A program made the position numbers and the translations under genes. Below, piece after piece: positions 47,871 to 59,908 of a stretch of 64,000 nucleotides of DNA (its first letter is position 1; every line of letters begins with the position of its first letter). Location: NCBI GenBank assembly GCA_963513935.1, contig OY740771.1, forward strand, positions 14,475,138 to 14,539,137, read 5' to 3'. Below the pieces are notes generated by a model. That model ran no database searches, had not been told where the DNA came from, and saw only the letters and a program-made list of their open reading frames with translations. The DNA is from Aphrophora alni (Eukaryota > Arthropoda > Insecta > Hemiptera > Aphrophoridae).

Positions 47871-48202
47871 TATAATAACCACCGTGCTCTAGTGATTTAT
47901 TTAATAAGGACATGTTAACTTATTACAAAATACTCACATATTAACCTTACTGCTACACTGCTAACCCCAATTCAAGCCTTTATTCCATAAGGACGTAGAT
48001 CTAATCAGTTTGCATTATCCGCACTCAAAACTGATTAAACGGTCTAAGGAGAAAACCCAAGACGCTTCAAACTTCGGAAAATAATTCCGATAATATGATT
48101 TTTAAATATCATAAAACTTAGGAAACACCTATATTGCTGTCTGACCTCCACTCTCCTATCTTTTCCTCTGTCTTCCAATGCTCGCCTAGGTTATAATCGC
48201 CT

Positions 48203-48208
<6 letters not shown>

Positions 48209-48282
<74 letters not shown>
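48209..48282. repeat. (CT)n microsatellite
   Basis: A 74-bp CT run with one interruption (CTCGCT) near 48257. Confidence 0.97.
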
Positions 48283-48752
48283 AAAATATGTAAAGTTCGG
48301 GATAGTCCATTACTTATATTGCTCTTGAACCTTCGTAGCAAAGCTGGGTGACTCGGTCCCATTTCCCGACTCGGAACTAAATAGGACTAAGCGTATTGGT
48401 CGATATTTTTTCCTAAAATACCAGCTTGTGTGTTATCTACTAAAAAGGAGAAATTGGTGGCGTAGCAAATTTTCTAATAAAAAATAAATAAAATTGACCG
48501 CAAAGTACTACGCAACCGACAATGACTTTATCTTCTTGAGGTTGGTAGACAGCAAACTCTTGAGTAGTCAATACAACGTCCTATATTTGTTTCTGTCATT
48601 TATACACACCTCACTGGCATTAATAGTGATCAAATTGACAAGAATTTTGTTATAGATAGATTGTGTCAACATTGGAATAGTGCATCAGTATATTTTCATT
48701 CCAACAGATTATTAACTCTACAGTACGTTAATGTGAAAAGGTATAATATTTA

Positions 48753-48757
<5 letters not shown>

Positions 48758-48815
<58 letters not shown>
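48758..48815. repeat. (TA)n microsatellite
   Basis: A pure TA run of about 58 bp. Confidence 0.97.
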
Positions 48816-48819
<4 letters not shown>

Positions 48820-48899
48820 AAAAATAAAAAAATGAAAATGATTAACGAAAAATGATTATAATCATTTCTTATTACACCAACAAAAAGTATATTTATAGA

Positions 48900-49110
48900 A
48901 AAAGTAAGTGCGAAATTTCTCCTGTAATTAACATTGCATAATTCAAGACACTATGTCTACCTAAGATATGTTTGTCGTGAACGAAATTCCATTTTAAGTT
49001 GGTACTCCTGCGGGGAATTATAATTTCCATACTATAATGAAATTTTATCTCTTATATTACTTTGACAAGTTGGTACTACCCATGCAAACGTGAAGAGTTC
49101 TTTAGCTTTG
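48900..49110 (-). repeat. Dispersed repeat, inverted partner of 37900-38150
   Basis: Carries the same phrases in reverse complement (ACTTTGACAAGTTGGTAC, CATAATTCAAGACACTA). Separation of about 11 kb and opposite orientation point to two insertions of one family. Confidence 0.75.
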
Positions 49111-49199
49111 TGTAAATCTAATTTGTGTTATTTTTAATTTAATTAATTATGATTATACTTTTCGTGGTGTGTTACTTTCTCACGAAGTAGATTATATGA

Positions 49200-50110
49200 T
49201 GGGTCGAAATTGTAATTGTTTTCGCAAATTTTGGTTCTCCTGTGTTAAAAAAGTGGTTTTTGAAATCATTTCAGTCTGGGGTTTTGCAGGCGTCTATCCG
49301 TCTTATGCTCAACAACTTCAACGTTTGCACAGATTTCAATAAAATTTTGTTAGCTGAGCATGTTTTAACCATAACTCAAAAATTTAAGGAAGCCGCCATA
49401 TAAAAACTACAAAATTACGATTTCTCAAATTTTGTTCAATTAGCTTCTCTAAGGATCCAAATGAAACGTGTTTGCTACCACCCTTTATAGAACGTTCTGT
49501 GTGTAAGTTATCTGTAAAACACACACAACGTTCATGGGTGTTATAAAATACGTAAGTTTTCAAAGCACTACCGTTCAAGTTTTTATAAAATTGAAGATTA
49601 ATAATCCAAACCCGTGTGAAAAATTAAGTAAAATTTGTTTTAGGAATTGGTAGGCTTGATCCTTGATCCCTGTTACTAAATGCTCCATTCTAATCAAATT
49701 CTATTTACGTTCAGGAAGTGTTTCTACCACGGGGGAAGTAAGTTTTTCAGTTCTTACTCTAAATATAAATAGACCCCCGATCATCTTTCCAATTAATTTT
49801 TTAACTACTGAACTAACAATTTTAGTGAAAAATTGATTTTAATTTGATGACGAGGATAAGTGAAGGAGAAAGTTTGTGTAATATTTTTGCACCATTTATA
49901 TAATTAGTTTTACATTGCGTTGTTACGTAAGTGAAACGTGTTACTTGGTAAAAGAAATAAAACAGTTAAAAAAACATGGATGCGACTTGGATGTTCAAAA
50001 TTCATCTGAATCTGTGAATACAATATTCCAAGTTTTTTATTCTGGTAATGGTACCTATAAATACATAAAACTATATAAAGTTCTCAGAGTTCCAAAATAT
50101 AACCGTTCGC
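49200..50110 (+). repeat. Dispersed noncoding repeat, related copy at 52700-53260
   Basis: Shared phrases in the same order: AAAAAAGTGGTTTTT or AAAAAAGTAGTTTTA; CAAAATTACGATTTCTCAAA or CAAAATTACTATTTTCTCAA; AACCCAAACTCGTGT or ATCCAAACCCGTGTG; and GAAAGTTTGTG(T/C)AATATTTTT near the end. Another partial copy lies at 19390-19470. The plus ORF at 49915-50115 has no motif. Confidence 0.65.
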
Positions 50111-50691
50111 GATAAAATAAACCAACATTTCAAAATTTAAATTGAACAACGACACAGAAACGTGAAATAAATTGAAATAGGAAAATAAATATAACAACCA
50201 AGTAAAATATTTTATAAAAAAAGTATATTAGTACAAAATAATATCATTAAAACAAAATCAATTAAAAATGACAACAATATACAGTAGTGTCCTACATTTG
50301 GCAATTTTTCATCAAATGGTAACTAGAATTAATTAAGGAAATTCACAAAATGTAATATGATAAAACTAATAATACAATGGTAGTTTATATATTACTGTTA
50401 CAATAAATAATGTTTTGTTTTATTTGTTGAATGAAGTGTAACGAACATAATTCCATATTCTTGTTATTATGTAATCAAACAATGAGTTTATATTAATTAT
50501 ACACAAAGCATATATTGTATTATAACTTCAGCCAGAACTTCAGCTGTAATTAGTAAGTGATTTTTTTAGTTAGTTTATGTTAAATATTTCGTTGTTTATT
50601 AATAATTGTTGTAAACATATTAACATAGTTTATACATCTGTACAAATATTTATATAATAGACTGAATTGATTATTGTTCCCTACATTTATA

Positions 50692-51593
50692 CAGTGTTTA
50701 TAAAATATGTTGATAAACTTTGGGAGGTAATAAGGAGCATCAAAATAAACGAAAAGTTTATGTAAACATGTCCTAAAACGTTATCCCGTGTGCCCGCCAT
50801 TTTGAGTTTTTTCAATAACAAGATATAATTCCAGCCATCTGCCATTTTGAGCTGTTCAATAACATGATACATTTCCAAAGCAAATAGAGATGTAGGTACC
50901 AAATTTTGGATCAAGTTTCGTTCCGTTAATTTCCGTTTTAAGAAATCTTATAATGTTTTAGTCTCTGTTTCAAACGGGAAACAATTTAAATGTTTTGATT
51001 TTCTGCAATTTAATTTATTTCAATATTTAATTACCTTCATTTTGACAAGGTTAAATGAAAAATTAAAAGATTTTGTAAAAATGTGTTCATAAATATTTTT
51101 GTCATGCGTTGAGAAGTGATAAAAGGAATCAGATTACGTAAACATATCCTAAATCGTTACCTTTCCCATCTTTCCCGTTTTGAGCTTTTTCAATAACAAG
51201 ATGTATTTCCATTAAGACATGTAGTTACCAAATTTTGGAGACCATTTCAATCAAATAATTTGCAGTTTTCAACAAATCTCTTATAAATTGTCATTAACTG
51301 CTTCAAATAGGAGACAAATGAAATATTTTGTTTCTCTGTAATTTAAATTTTATAATACATAGTGGCCGCCATTTTGAAACCGTTAAGTGAAAAATTATAA
51401 GATTTTGTAAGAAATTACAAAATCGTTTGGTAAAATTTAATATCTTTATTTGATCTGGAGTTATATATTATTACTGAAAATACACAAAATGATGGAGAGT
51501 TATAAAGGAAGCGTTTTAGGACAAATTTTGATTTGGTTTGTGATGGTCCCAATCACCTCTCGAAGTTTGACGTAAAATTTTGCGAACACACTG
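50692..51593. mobile_element. Non-autonomous TIR transposon, TA flanks
   Basis: The left end CAGTGTTTATAAAATATG and the right end, read inverted, CAGTGTGTTCGCAAAATTTT begin TIRs sharing AAACTT(T/C)G(G/A)GAGGT and TGTCCTAAAACG about 90 bp in. TATA flanks both ends. The interior repeats GCCATTTTGAG(C/T)T and CAATAACA(A/T)GAT two to three times. No transposase is present at 902 bp. The ends and TA target fit a mariner-type MITE, though not the same family as 13472-14336. Confidence 0.7.
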
Positions 51594-51599
51594 TATAAA

Positions 51600-53320
51600 T
51601 GTATTTCTACATCGTTGTATAATATTTTTTATTCTACGTGTTAATGTATGTGATTATACACAGCACAATGATATGACACAATATTACATAATCGTGGCAA
51701 TCTCTAGTCGACTTATTTCTTTATTTAATTTACGACCTGCCTTTAAATTTAAAACTCATTTATGGAAAGAGATGTTTTGAAGAAAATTAAATTTTCCAGA
51801 ATAATCAAAATCATTACAACGGTAGTGTTTTCCCTCTTTTTATTTTCCCATAATTAACGTCAATAACTGTTGAGTCGAAAGTGGTTGTTGAATGACAGTT
51901 GTCAGTTGGTTGTCAATCGCTCATTTTTTTCTACAGATAAAAACAATTAGACCGATTTTGCTAAGAAGTCGTATTTTCACCTCATCTTAAAAATTTATAT
52001 TACGATTTTTTTCCCGATTACCTAATATTTTGGTCTGATGTAATAATATTTTTAGAAAAACATAAATTTTCTATTTTCTCTAATGAAACATATTTTGTTC
52101 AATGAAAGACTAAAAAAACTGATCGTCAATTTTCCAAATATGTTAGTTCAGGACTTATTGGTAAAATAAACAAGATTTTGTTTTTCCATTCGACTATGCA
52201 GATTTCGTTTGAAATTTTGATAATAATGAATCAATAAATTTGGAAAATATGTTTAAATAAAATTTCATAAAAATCCAGATAGAACTGATTTTGTAAAATT
52301 ATATAGTCTAAACAAATCCAATGGTTTTTACCGATAACTCACGTATCAGAATCGTTCAGAGATGTAATCAATAAGTTTTCAATTGTTAATTAAAATTTAC
52401 ACATGAGCAAAATATAATAAAATATGTGTTCAGTTTGATTCTTAGAACGCAAATTTTGAGTTTTTCAAAAATTAAGAAAACAAATTTTGTCCTTATATCA
52501 AATTTGCTTAAAATCAATCCACATTGTAGACAACTACATAATGGCAGACACAGACAGACGGGCCATCAATTTTTTGACTCATCACATGACTTTCTCTAAA
52601 CTCCGTTTATGTGATAATGTAAAAAAAATCGAAACGATCAGCGAATCAGCGGCGAACAGATAGTGTTGATCAATTTTAATTTAATATTCTTTTTACTATT
52701 CCATATGAACGTTACGCGATGGGTTATTTGTGGTTGCATCAGTTTTGAGGTTCCTTAAGTTCTAAAAAAGTAGTTTTAGAATGTTGTCTGACTTATCATG
52801 ATGTCAGTGCTCTGTAGATGTTAGTGCAGCTGTTAAGAGAATAAAAACACAAAATTACTATTTTCTCAAAATCACTTAAACGATTTTGTTCAAATGTAGC
52901 CTCTAAGGAGTCAAACAAAACGTATTGGTCGCCATCTCTGTAAAAATGCATGTCCGTGAGTTATCAGTAGAAATACATACAATCCGCTATGGATTTCTTA
53001 AATTCGGTTTGAAGGTTAATAACCCAAACTCGTGTACATAATTGCAAGTAGACAAAAATTATATCTCAGGAATAAATGACAAAAGAGAACCTTGTACGCC
53101 ATCATTAAAAACTTAATTTTAATCAAACACAACTTACACTGAGGAGATGTTTATGGTACAAGCTATGCAATTTTATACCCTATGAACCATGTTTCATTTT
53201 CATCTTTTAAGGTGGGAAAGTTTGTGCAATATTTTTCCACAGTTTATTTGCATAATTAATTAAAGACTCGTTCTTGGGGTTATATATATTTAAATTATCA
53301 TTAAGGCCATATCGATTTGA
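51600..53320. other. AT-rich DNA with dispersed-repeat text, no gene
   Basis: The stretch 52260-52560 contains AAATCAATCCAC and GGCAGACACAGACAGACGGG phrases of the noncoding dispersed type. 52700-53260 is a diverged copy of the 49200-50110 repeat. No coding region was recognised. Confidence 0.5.
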
Positions 53321-53330
53321 TTCTATTTAG

Positions 53331-54640
53331 GCTATATTATGGGTATTTTGGGGACTACTTAACACACGTTGTACATGGGTATTTTGGGGACAACTTAACA
53401 CACGTTGCCCCATGGATATTTTGGGGACTACTTAACACACGTTGTACCGTGGGTATTTTGTGGACCACTAACATACGTTGTCCATGGGTATTTGGGAGAC
53501 TACTTAACACACGTTGTGCCATCGGTATTTTGGGGACAACTTAACACACGTTGCCCCATGGATATTTGGGGACTACTTAACACACGTTGTACCGTGGGTA
53601 TTTTGTGGACCATTAACATACGTTGTCCATGGGTATTTGGGAGACTACTTAACACACGTTGTGCCATCGGTATTTTGGGGACAACTTAACACACGTTGCC
53701 CCATGGATATTTGGGGACTACTTAACACACGTTGTACCATGGGAATTTTGTGGACCACTAACATACGTTGTCCATGGGTATTTGGGAGACTACTTAACAC
53801 ACGTTGTGCCATCGGTATTTTGGGGACAACTTAACACACGTTGCCCCATGGATATTTGGGGACTACTTAACACACGTTGTACCGTGGGTATTTTGTGGAC
53901 CATTAACATACGTTGTCCATGGGTATTTGGGAGACTACTTAACACACGTTGTGCCATCGGTATTTTGGGGACAACTTAACACACGTTGCCCCATGGATAT
54001 TTGGGGACTACTTAACACACGTTGTACCATGGGAATTTTGTGGACCACTAACATACGTTGTCCATGGGTATTTGGGAGACTACTTAACACACGTTGTGCC
54101 ATCGGTATTTTGGGGACAACTTAACACACGTTGCCCCATGGATATTTGGGGACTACTTAACACACGTTGTACCGTGGGTATTTTGTGGACCACTAACATA
54201 CGTTGTCCATGGGTATTTGGGAGACTACTTAACACACGTTGTGCCATCGGTATTTTGGGGACAACTTAACACACGTTGCCCCATGGATATTTGGGGACTA
54301 CTTAACACACGTTGTACCGTGGGTATTTTGTGGACCACTAACATACGTTGTCCATGGGTATTTGGGAGACTACTTAACACACGTTGTGCCATCGGTATTT
54401 TGGGGACAACTTAACACACGTTGCCCCATGGATATTTGGGGACTACTTAACACACGTTGTACCATGGGAATTTTGTGGACTACTAACATACGTTGTTCTA
54501 TGGGTACTTTGGGAACCACTTAACACACGTTATTTGGGACTTAAGACACATTCTTCATGGATATTTTGGATACCACTTAACACACGTGGTCCTATGGGTA
54601 TTTCGAGGACTATTTATCACAACGTTGTCCCAGACGTTCT
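53331..54640. repeat. 36-bp satellite organised in 145-bp higher-order units
   Basis: The monomer is about GGTATTTTGGGGACTACTTA followed by ACACACGTTGTCCCAT (36-37 bp). From about 53440 to 54530 four monomer types recur as a 145-bp unit, nearly identical between copies. Within that, the third monomer alternates in part between CCGTGGGTATTTT and CCATGGGAATTTT, so a 290-bp period overlays copies 2-5. Edges are degraded. Because 145 is not a multiple of three, each unit opens an ORF in the next frame, giving a ladder of identical 106-residue ORFs that are artefacts. Confidence 0.95.
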
Positions 54641-54957
54641 ACCTTTCATTTAAGTCTTGTTTATGAAAAATTAAATGCAATTAACTTCAACTTTTCTAAA
54701 GTTGTAATATTTTTACATCTAATAAACCTCCTTGGCAGTTCCAAAACGTATAGAATACGTAATTTAAACGTCTTTTCTTGTTATAATAACTGTAAAGTAT
54801 GTAACAGCCTATCTTACCGACATTTTTCAATTCAAATGTTTTTTTTTCTTTTCTATTAATTTGTATTAGTCCGTTATATACTATGAATTTCCAACGACAG
54901 TTTATAAAATGAACAATTCTACTTTAATTTTTCTGTATAGGTACAAATAATATAAAT

Positions 54958-54963
54958 TTTATT
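54958..54963 (-). terminator. Polyadenylation signal of the cuticular protein gene
   Basis: AATAAA on the minus strand, about 55 nt after the stop codon of exon 3. The distance suits a short 3' UTR. Confidence 0.6.
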
Positions 54964-55017
54964 AAATAATATAATTAACCTACTTATATTTTAAATAACC
55001 AAAAGCTAACACGAATG

Positions 55018-55809
55018 TTACCCTCGTCTATAAATATACTCCTGATCTCTTTGAGGGAAAATAAGATATTTGATATTAGAAGAAGGTGTCGACGATACTG
55101 AATTGTACGTAGGAGCCTCCGTCGATCTCTCAAGATTAGGGGAGTAAGATCCATCCTCTTCTTGCTCCTCTACAATCGGAGTCGCCGCTGTCGTCGAATA
55201 AATATTATGCAACCTAGGTTGTTGGTAGACTCTTTGATTTGTTGGTATTTGAGTGTAATATTTCTGTGGTATCTGTTGATATTCCGGTTGATAATAATTA
55301 CTCTCCGGACTTGTATACTCAGCCGCTGATAACGGTTGATTTCTGTATCTTGGTTGTTCTAAATTGTAATTTTCTAATTTTGGAACGAAAAGATTTTCTT
55401 GTGGTAGAGGTGTCGTAACCTGTATTAAAGATTGAACGTAGTTATGTTTCTGATGGTGTAACGTTGGTACATTGTATGTTACTTCAGATGTATATTGTTC
55501 TTCGTAAGGGTTTGTGTATACGAGATTATTAGAGGGTGAATTGTATACTTGGGGTTGTTGAGAGTACAATACGTTATCAGATGGGGGTGAGTGTTTTCTG
55601 ATAACCAGAGTGTTATCTTTGTCGTATCGTACGTCAGCACGATATCCTGTACTGTCCGCTGTGTAGCTGACAACTTGCACTCTTCCGTCTGGTAGTTTCA
55701 CTCGATACTCTCCTTGTGTTGCTTGTCCATTGTGAGCCTGAGAATGTGAGAAGTCGTCTCCGGATTGCTTATCTTTCACTGCGTACGAGAATGCGTAATT
55801 CTTGGGTAC
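55018..55809 (-). CDS. Pro-resilin-like cuticular protein, exon 3 (RR chitin-binding domain and C-terminus)
   Basis: Encodes residues about 97-359 of a secreted structural protein of the exoskeleton. It opens after a pyrimidine-rich acceptor (TTCTTTTCTGTTCAAG) at GTA 55809, phase 0, giving VPKNYAFSYAVKD. The Rebers-Riddiford domain spans about residues 97-159: YAFSY, GDDFSHSQ, TQGEYRVKLPDG, then VVSYTADSTGYRADVRYD. GEYRV.LPDGR with Y.AD..GY is the RR-2/pro-resilin style, which binds chitin fibres. The remaining 200 residues are low complexity, rich in Gln, Tyr, Pro, Asn and Ser (YYQPEYQQIPQKYY), like elastic cuticle proteins, and end in YIYRRG. Codon use is less AT-driven than the surroundings. 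Exon 2 lies 3.8 kb upstream; an extra small exon between is possible. Family certain; exact member not. Confidence 0.9.
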   Translation of the reverse strand, partial: VPKNYAFSYAVKDKQSGDDFSHSQAHNGQATQGEYRVKLPDGRVQVVSYTADSTGYRADVRYDKDNTLVIRKHSPPSDNVLYSQQPQVYNSPSNNLVYTNPYEEQYTSEVTYNVPTLHHQKHNYVQSLIQVTTPLPQENLFVPKLENYNLEQPRYRNQPLSAAEYTSPESNYYQPEYQQIPQKYYTQIPTNQRVYQQPRLHNIYSTTAATPIVEEQEEDGSYSPNLERSTEAPTYNSVSSTPSSNIKYLIFPQRDQEYIYRRG

Positions 55810-55914
55810 CTTGAACAGAAAAGAAGAATTAGGATAGTTTTCTAAGTTATAAATAAACGACTGTCAGAGCTAAAGTGGATTAGAGTAAGATACCAATAAG
55901 ATATATGCACGTAA

Positions 55915-56460
55915 GAGGAAACATTCGGTTAGGATAAACGCCTGATATAACCTAAAAGGGCAAGAAGCTAGAAAGGGCAAGAACCAGCGAGTTAAAGCAG
56001 ATGTTGCAGACGTGAATGAGGTCAAAAGCCAAAGTAAGCAACGGCGAATGGGGAAAAACCCGCAATTGTAAAACGCAAGAGGAAAAGCCCGTAAGGATAA
56101 GCGTTCATAAGAGTAAAAACTTACAAGAGGAAAAGTCTGAAGAAGTTAATCCCTGTTAGAGAAAACGTCCTTTAAAACAAATATCCATAATAGCAAAACG
56201 CGCGCTACAGCAAAGCCAACAAGTTCAAACCCCGGGTGACCAAACGCTCCTTAGATCAAATACAAGAGCAAAAACCCACAAGACCAAAAATACGAAAGGG
56301 CAAACGTGTATAGGAGAAAAAAAGTCCGTAACAGGAGAAGCCCCGAAGGGCAAACGTTCATTAGACCAAGAGTTCACAGGGTAAACTATCATTATCAACC
56401 CCCGTAGACTTGAAACTAGCATTGTCGTAAGGACTTAAACCCGCAAGGCATGGGTCGTAA
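55915..56460. repeat. Degenerate purine-rich repeat inside intron 2
   Basis: Phrases such as GGGCAAACGTTCATTAGACCA, AAAAGCCCGTAAG and GGGCAAACGTG recur with irregular spacing near multiples of 14-15 bp, the plus strand being purine-rich. It looks like a decayed minisatellite. It lies about 100 bp upstream (sense) of the exon 3 acceptor of the cuticle gene. Confidence 0.5.
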
Positions 56461-57279
56461 AATTCCGCAAGCTTCAGGGTCTCCGAAAAAAAAAAAATTT
56501 TTTAATACATTTATTTGGTAACAAAAATTTTTAAAATATATTTCTAAGACTTATATTTTGTTATTGATGAAACTTATTTATATAATTAAAATACGAAATA
56601 ACCTTGATAGGATGTGTTAACTAATTGGATGAATGTAACTTGTTACGCATAGAAGAACACATTTCTGATAATCCAATAACAGTTTTGAACAGTGAATACG
56701 CAGTAGTAATCTATTCCTTTCACATCTGTACGAGTATTATGCAATTGCATTGAGAGCGGAGTCGGTTAAAATCTATTGCATTGTCCCCTTTAAATACGAT
56801 CATTGTGAAATTTAGTCATTGTAATCACCACTAATCCTGGGTACTGAAATTTTTAATTTAGTAAAAAATAATACTGTATACGAGTAAATAGCATAATGCA
56901 GTCTTATTTTGAATTTATAAAAGTTTGAGAACGGATATATTTCTTTTGTGGTGTGATGTTATAGTTAGGAGATGTGGCGGGATATACAATTATGGTTATG
57001 GAAATAATTGTCGAAATTGTGGTTAGTTAAGCGTGTGGGCTGTTAATTATATTAGTCCTTATTCCGTTAAATGTAATCCAGGTCACTGATACACTAATAT
57101 TGAGTTAAAATATTTAATAATTTTAGCTATAACATTAATCTAGTAATTACCTACGTATTACCAATTGGGTAATGGGAAACGTGGTCTGGTTTAAGATTAC
57201 GTTACTGTTACCGATCTCTGTTTCAATTACAGTAAATAAATGCGAGTACTTACTCCTTTGGGTCTTTAGATCCGTCCAA

Positions 57280-57660
57280 ATGGTTTTAGCCAACAACTTT
57301 TATGGATAATTTGATTGGTTTTTCTTTAATCAGTAGCTGGTGAAAAGCATCCGACCGTAAGATTACACTTCCTGAGATGCACTGATATAGCTCAATTGTT
57401 GTGTTGGCGCTTGGAGGGAGGGTGGTCTGGCTTGGAGTGGAGAGGTTGTTCGTAATACACTGTCTAGTAACGCACTGACGAAAGGACGGCGGAAGACTAA
57501 CTCTCTCGCTTCCCCCACCACTAAAAAGTGACAGGAACCTGTTTGGCCGATGAAGGTCAAGCGCCACTACGTAACAAATTACCTCTAGCAAGGACCATCT
57601 CCTTGCGCATGGTGAATGAATCCCGGCCGTCATTTTCTGCGTTAATTCAAATTGGCTTAA
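57280..57660. other. GC-richer block of unknown nature in intron 2
   Basis: Base composition rises abruptly against its AT-rich flanks. Open frames exist on both strands (126 residues minus, 63 plus). The minus frame has no domain I recognise and does not carry a clear acceptor and donor in matching phase, so it is not proposed as an exon. It may be a dispersed element or regulatory region. Confidence 0.4.
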
Positions 57661-58379
57661 TGGCACACTTTGAAATAATTCTTTTAAATCTTTTCATTTT
57701 TTTCTGTAAAAACAAGTAGAATAATTTTTTTATGTAACTTTATCTGAGCTCATTTAGTGCCTACACCTTCAGGAGCTGACTTATAGTGAGTACTGGTGTG
57801 GTAATTTACATGTACTCAGCTGCATCCTTCACATTACTTTATATAGTTATGGGTTAGCTCCCTCTCTCATATTTCTCTCTTGATCAACTCTTCTTTTCTT
57901 CTCCCCTTATTAGAGTATTCGAGGGCTAGGTTTATCAATTTTATACTCCATTCTTCTTCTTATTATTAAGACGATGACATCAGCGAGGTTTTACGTCTTT
58001 AAAACAACAAATAAAAATTAATCTAGGCCGAATTGTTTCTACAATTTAATATAATCTGGTTCACGTGTTTTTTTTCTTACTAAAATCAACACATTGAAAT
58101 CTGTTTTACTATAGTGTATTTGTTAAAAATCTTATTTTGAAACAAAACTGCAACTTTCAAATTGTAAGTGTTTGAACATTTTCCCATACTGGATAATAAT
58201 CCATGTGACTCTACCAAAGTTTTTAAGCATTGTTCAACAATCGGACACTAATAACTTATCCCCGAAGTTGACATATAAAACAATAGAAGTATACATTGTC
58301 GTAAAGTCGTGCTAATTTCCCACGGTGACAGAGAACATGTGAAAGTACTAAAACTATTGCAATCGTTTCATATCATCGC

Positions 58380-58382
<3 letters not shown>

Positions 58383-58422
<40 letters not shown>
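58383..58422. repeat. Poly(A) tract of 40 bases
   Basis: A pure A run on the plus strand within intron 2. It could be a retroposon tail, but no body with pol III boxes or coding sequence was recognised upstream. Confidence 0.9.
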
Positions 58423-58423
<1 letters not shown>

Positions 58424-59629
58424 GCAATATCTGTATTTTTTTTTCTTATATATACACAGTATAGAGAAAGTTATGTAATGTGTTCGAAATCAATGTCCGC
58501 TAACAAAAAGTGTCCGCATGATTTTAGTAATATCTGTACAGTTCTCTACAACCCAAACGGGTGAACAGATTTTAAGAATATCTCGGAACGGTTTAGGTCT
58601 GATTAAATAACAATAAAACAAACAAAAAATGTGATTTTTTAAAAGTCCTTCTTTGTTATTTTAATAAAATGTTGTTTAAATACCAAAAAAAATGTATTCA
58701 CTAACATTACTAGATATTCCAGTTCGTTAATTATCGGTAGAAAAATGTAAAAAATCGTCAAGGGGCAAAGATGCAATCTCTCAAAATCTACTTTTTTTTA
58801 AATTTTGTTATATTTTCTTGAAATATGAAGATTAATGACCCCCCTCCACCACCTAAAAAAACGTACATTTGAATATATTTATACTGACATTTTAACAAAA
58901 CGGAATCTAAATGTATTTTTTAAGCTATAAATTTAAATTTTCCATATAAAACAATGACTATTTGTACAAATCTATGGTGAAACCCTCATAGATTTATTGT
59001 ATTTTTTTAGGACGGAAAGAACCCTCACGTTAATATAAGAAAAAGGAAGAAAATAACATAACATAAAGACCGCTAGACCTGGAATACTCGCATAACGTCA
59101 AAGTAGTAAAAGAACAAAAGTTGGTTAGGTTAGGTGTTTTGATAGACAAAATGAAAGAGAGGGATCTAACACAAGACTACATGAAAAAGATGTAGATCTA
59201 GAGTCCCTGGGGATTGCCGTTCTTATACTTACAATAAGTGAGCGCATGAAGTCACTTGCTAAATGAAAAATGAAGTGAAAAAATACAATTTTTTACTGAA
59301 AAAAATACGTTTGTAATCGGGGGAATGTATATCTCGTGAACGAAGCGTAATAGGATGGAGCTTACAAAGGTCATTGACAAGGTCAATTAAGGGTGATATC
59401 AATCACCAAGATTTGTTTGGCACATTGTTTACCATTCACCCTGTATATCGATAGAGTATGTAATTTTACTCGCGACATAAACTAGCTATATAATTGTTTT
59501 TAATAAAACTGGAAAGTCAATAAACAACATTGCACAATCTCTTCTATACAAAGACTTTATAAATAAAAATGTCCATTATTTAAACAACTAATTACCTATC
59601 CTTAAAAAACTATTAAACAGTATACTAAC

Positions 59630-59908
59630 AGTAATGTATCCTGGAGTTTTACTCTTTGTAGGTTTTGCCACTTCTGGAACTTTAGGGAATTGTATCGGAC
59701 TGTTATCGTCTTCCCCTCTGACGTTTACTCTCTGGAAGAGATGATAAGGATGTTCTTCCGGAAGTCTTGGGCTGTTGTCTATTTCAGCACCTCCTCCATG
59801 AGTTGCTATGAACGGATGAGGATTATAGTTCCTCGGACGGAGAAACCGTTCGGGTACTCCAACTTCTTTGGATGCAGCACTCGCCACTAACACCAATGAC
59901 CAGAATAT
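59630..59908 (-). CDS. Pro-resilin-like cuticular protein, exon 2 (signal peptide and linker)
   Basis: The acceptor (...AATGCTCAACAG) leads into ATA TTC TGG at 59908, giving IFWSLVLVASAASKEVG: a hydrophobic secretion signal core followed by a small-residue cleavage region (about ASA or SAA). The rest is a hydrophilic linker (PERFLRPRNYNPHPF, NSPRLPEEHPYHLFQ, KPTKSKTPGYIT). The exon ends at ACT 59630 before a GTTAGT donor, phase 0, and joins exon 3 in frame. It is 279 bp, 93 codons. A signal peptide split from its start codon by an intron right after the first few codons is the usual layout of insect cuticle genes, which supports the join. Confidence 0.82.

Noticed and set aside
53317..54653. 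Ladder of near-identical 94-106 residue ORFs
   Set aside because: Each is the same satellite read again one frame later, because the 145-bp unit is not a multiple of three.
57286..57666. 126-residue minus ORF as an extra cuticle-gene exon
   Set aside because: It lies in the intron on the right strand but I found no acceptor and donor of matching phase, and exons 2 and 3 already join in frame.
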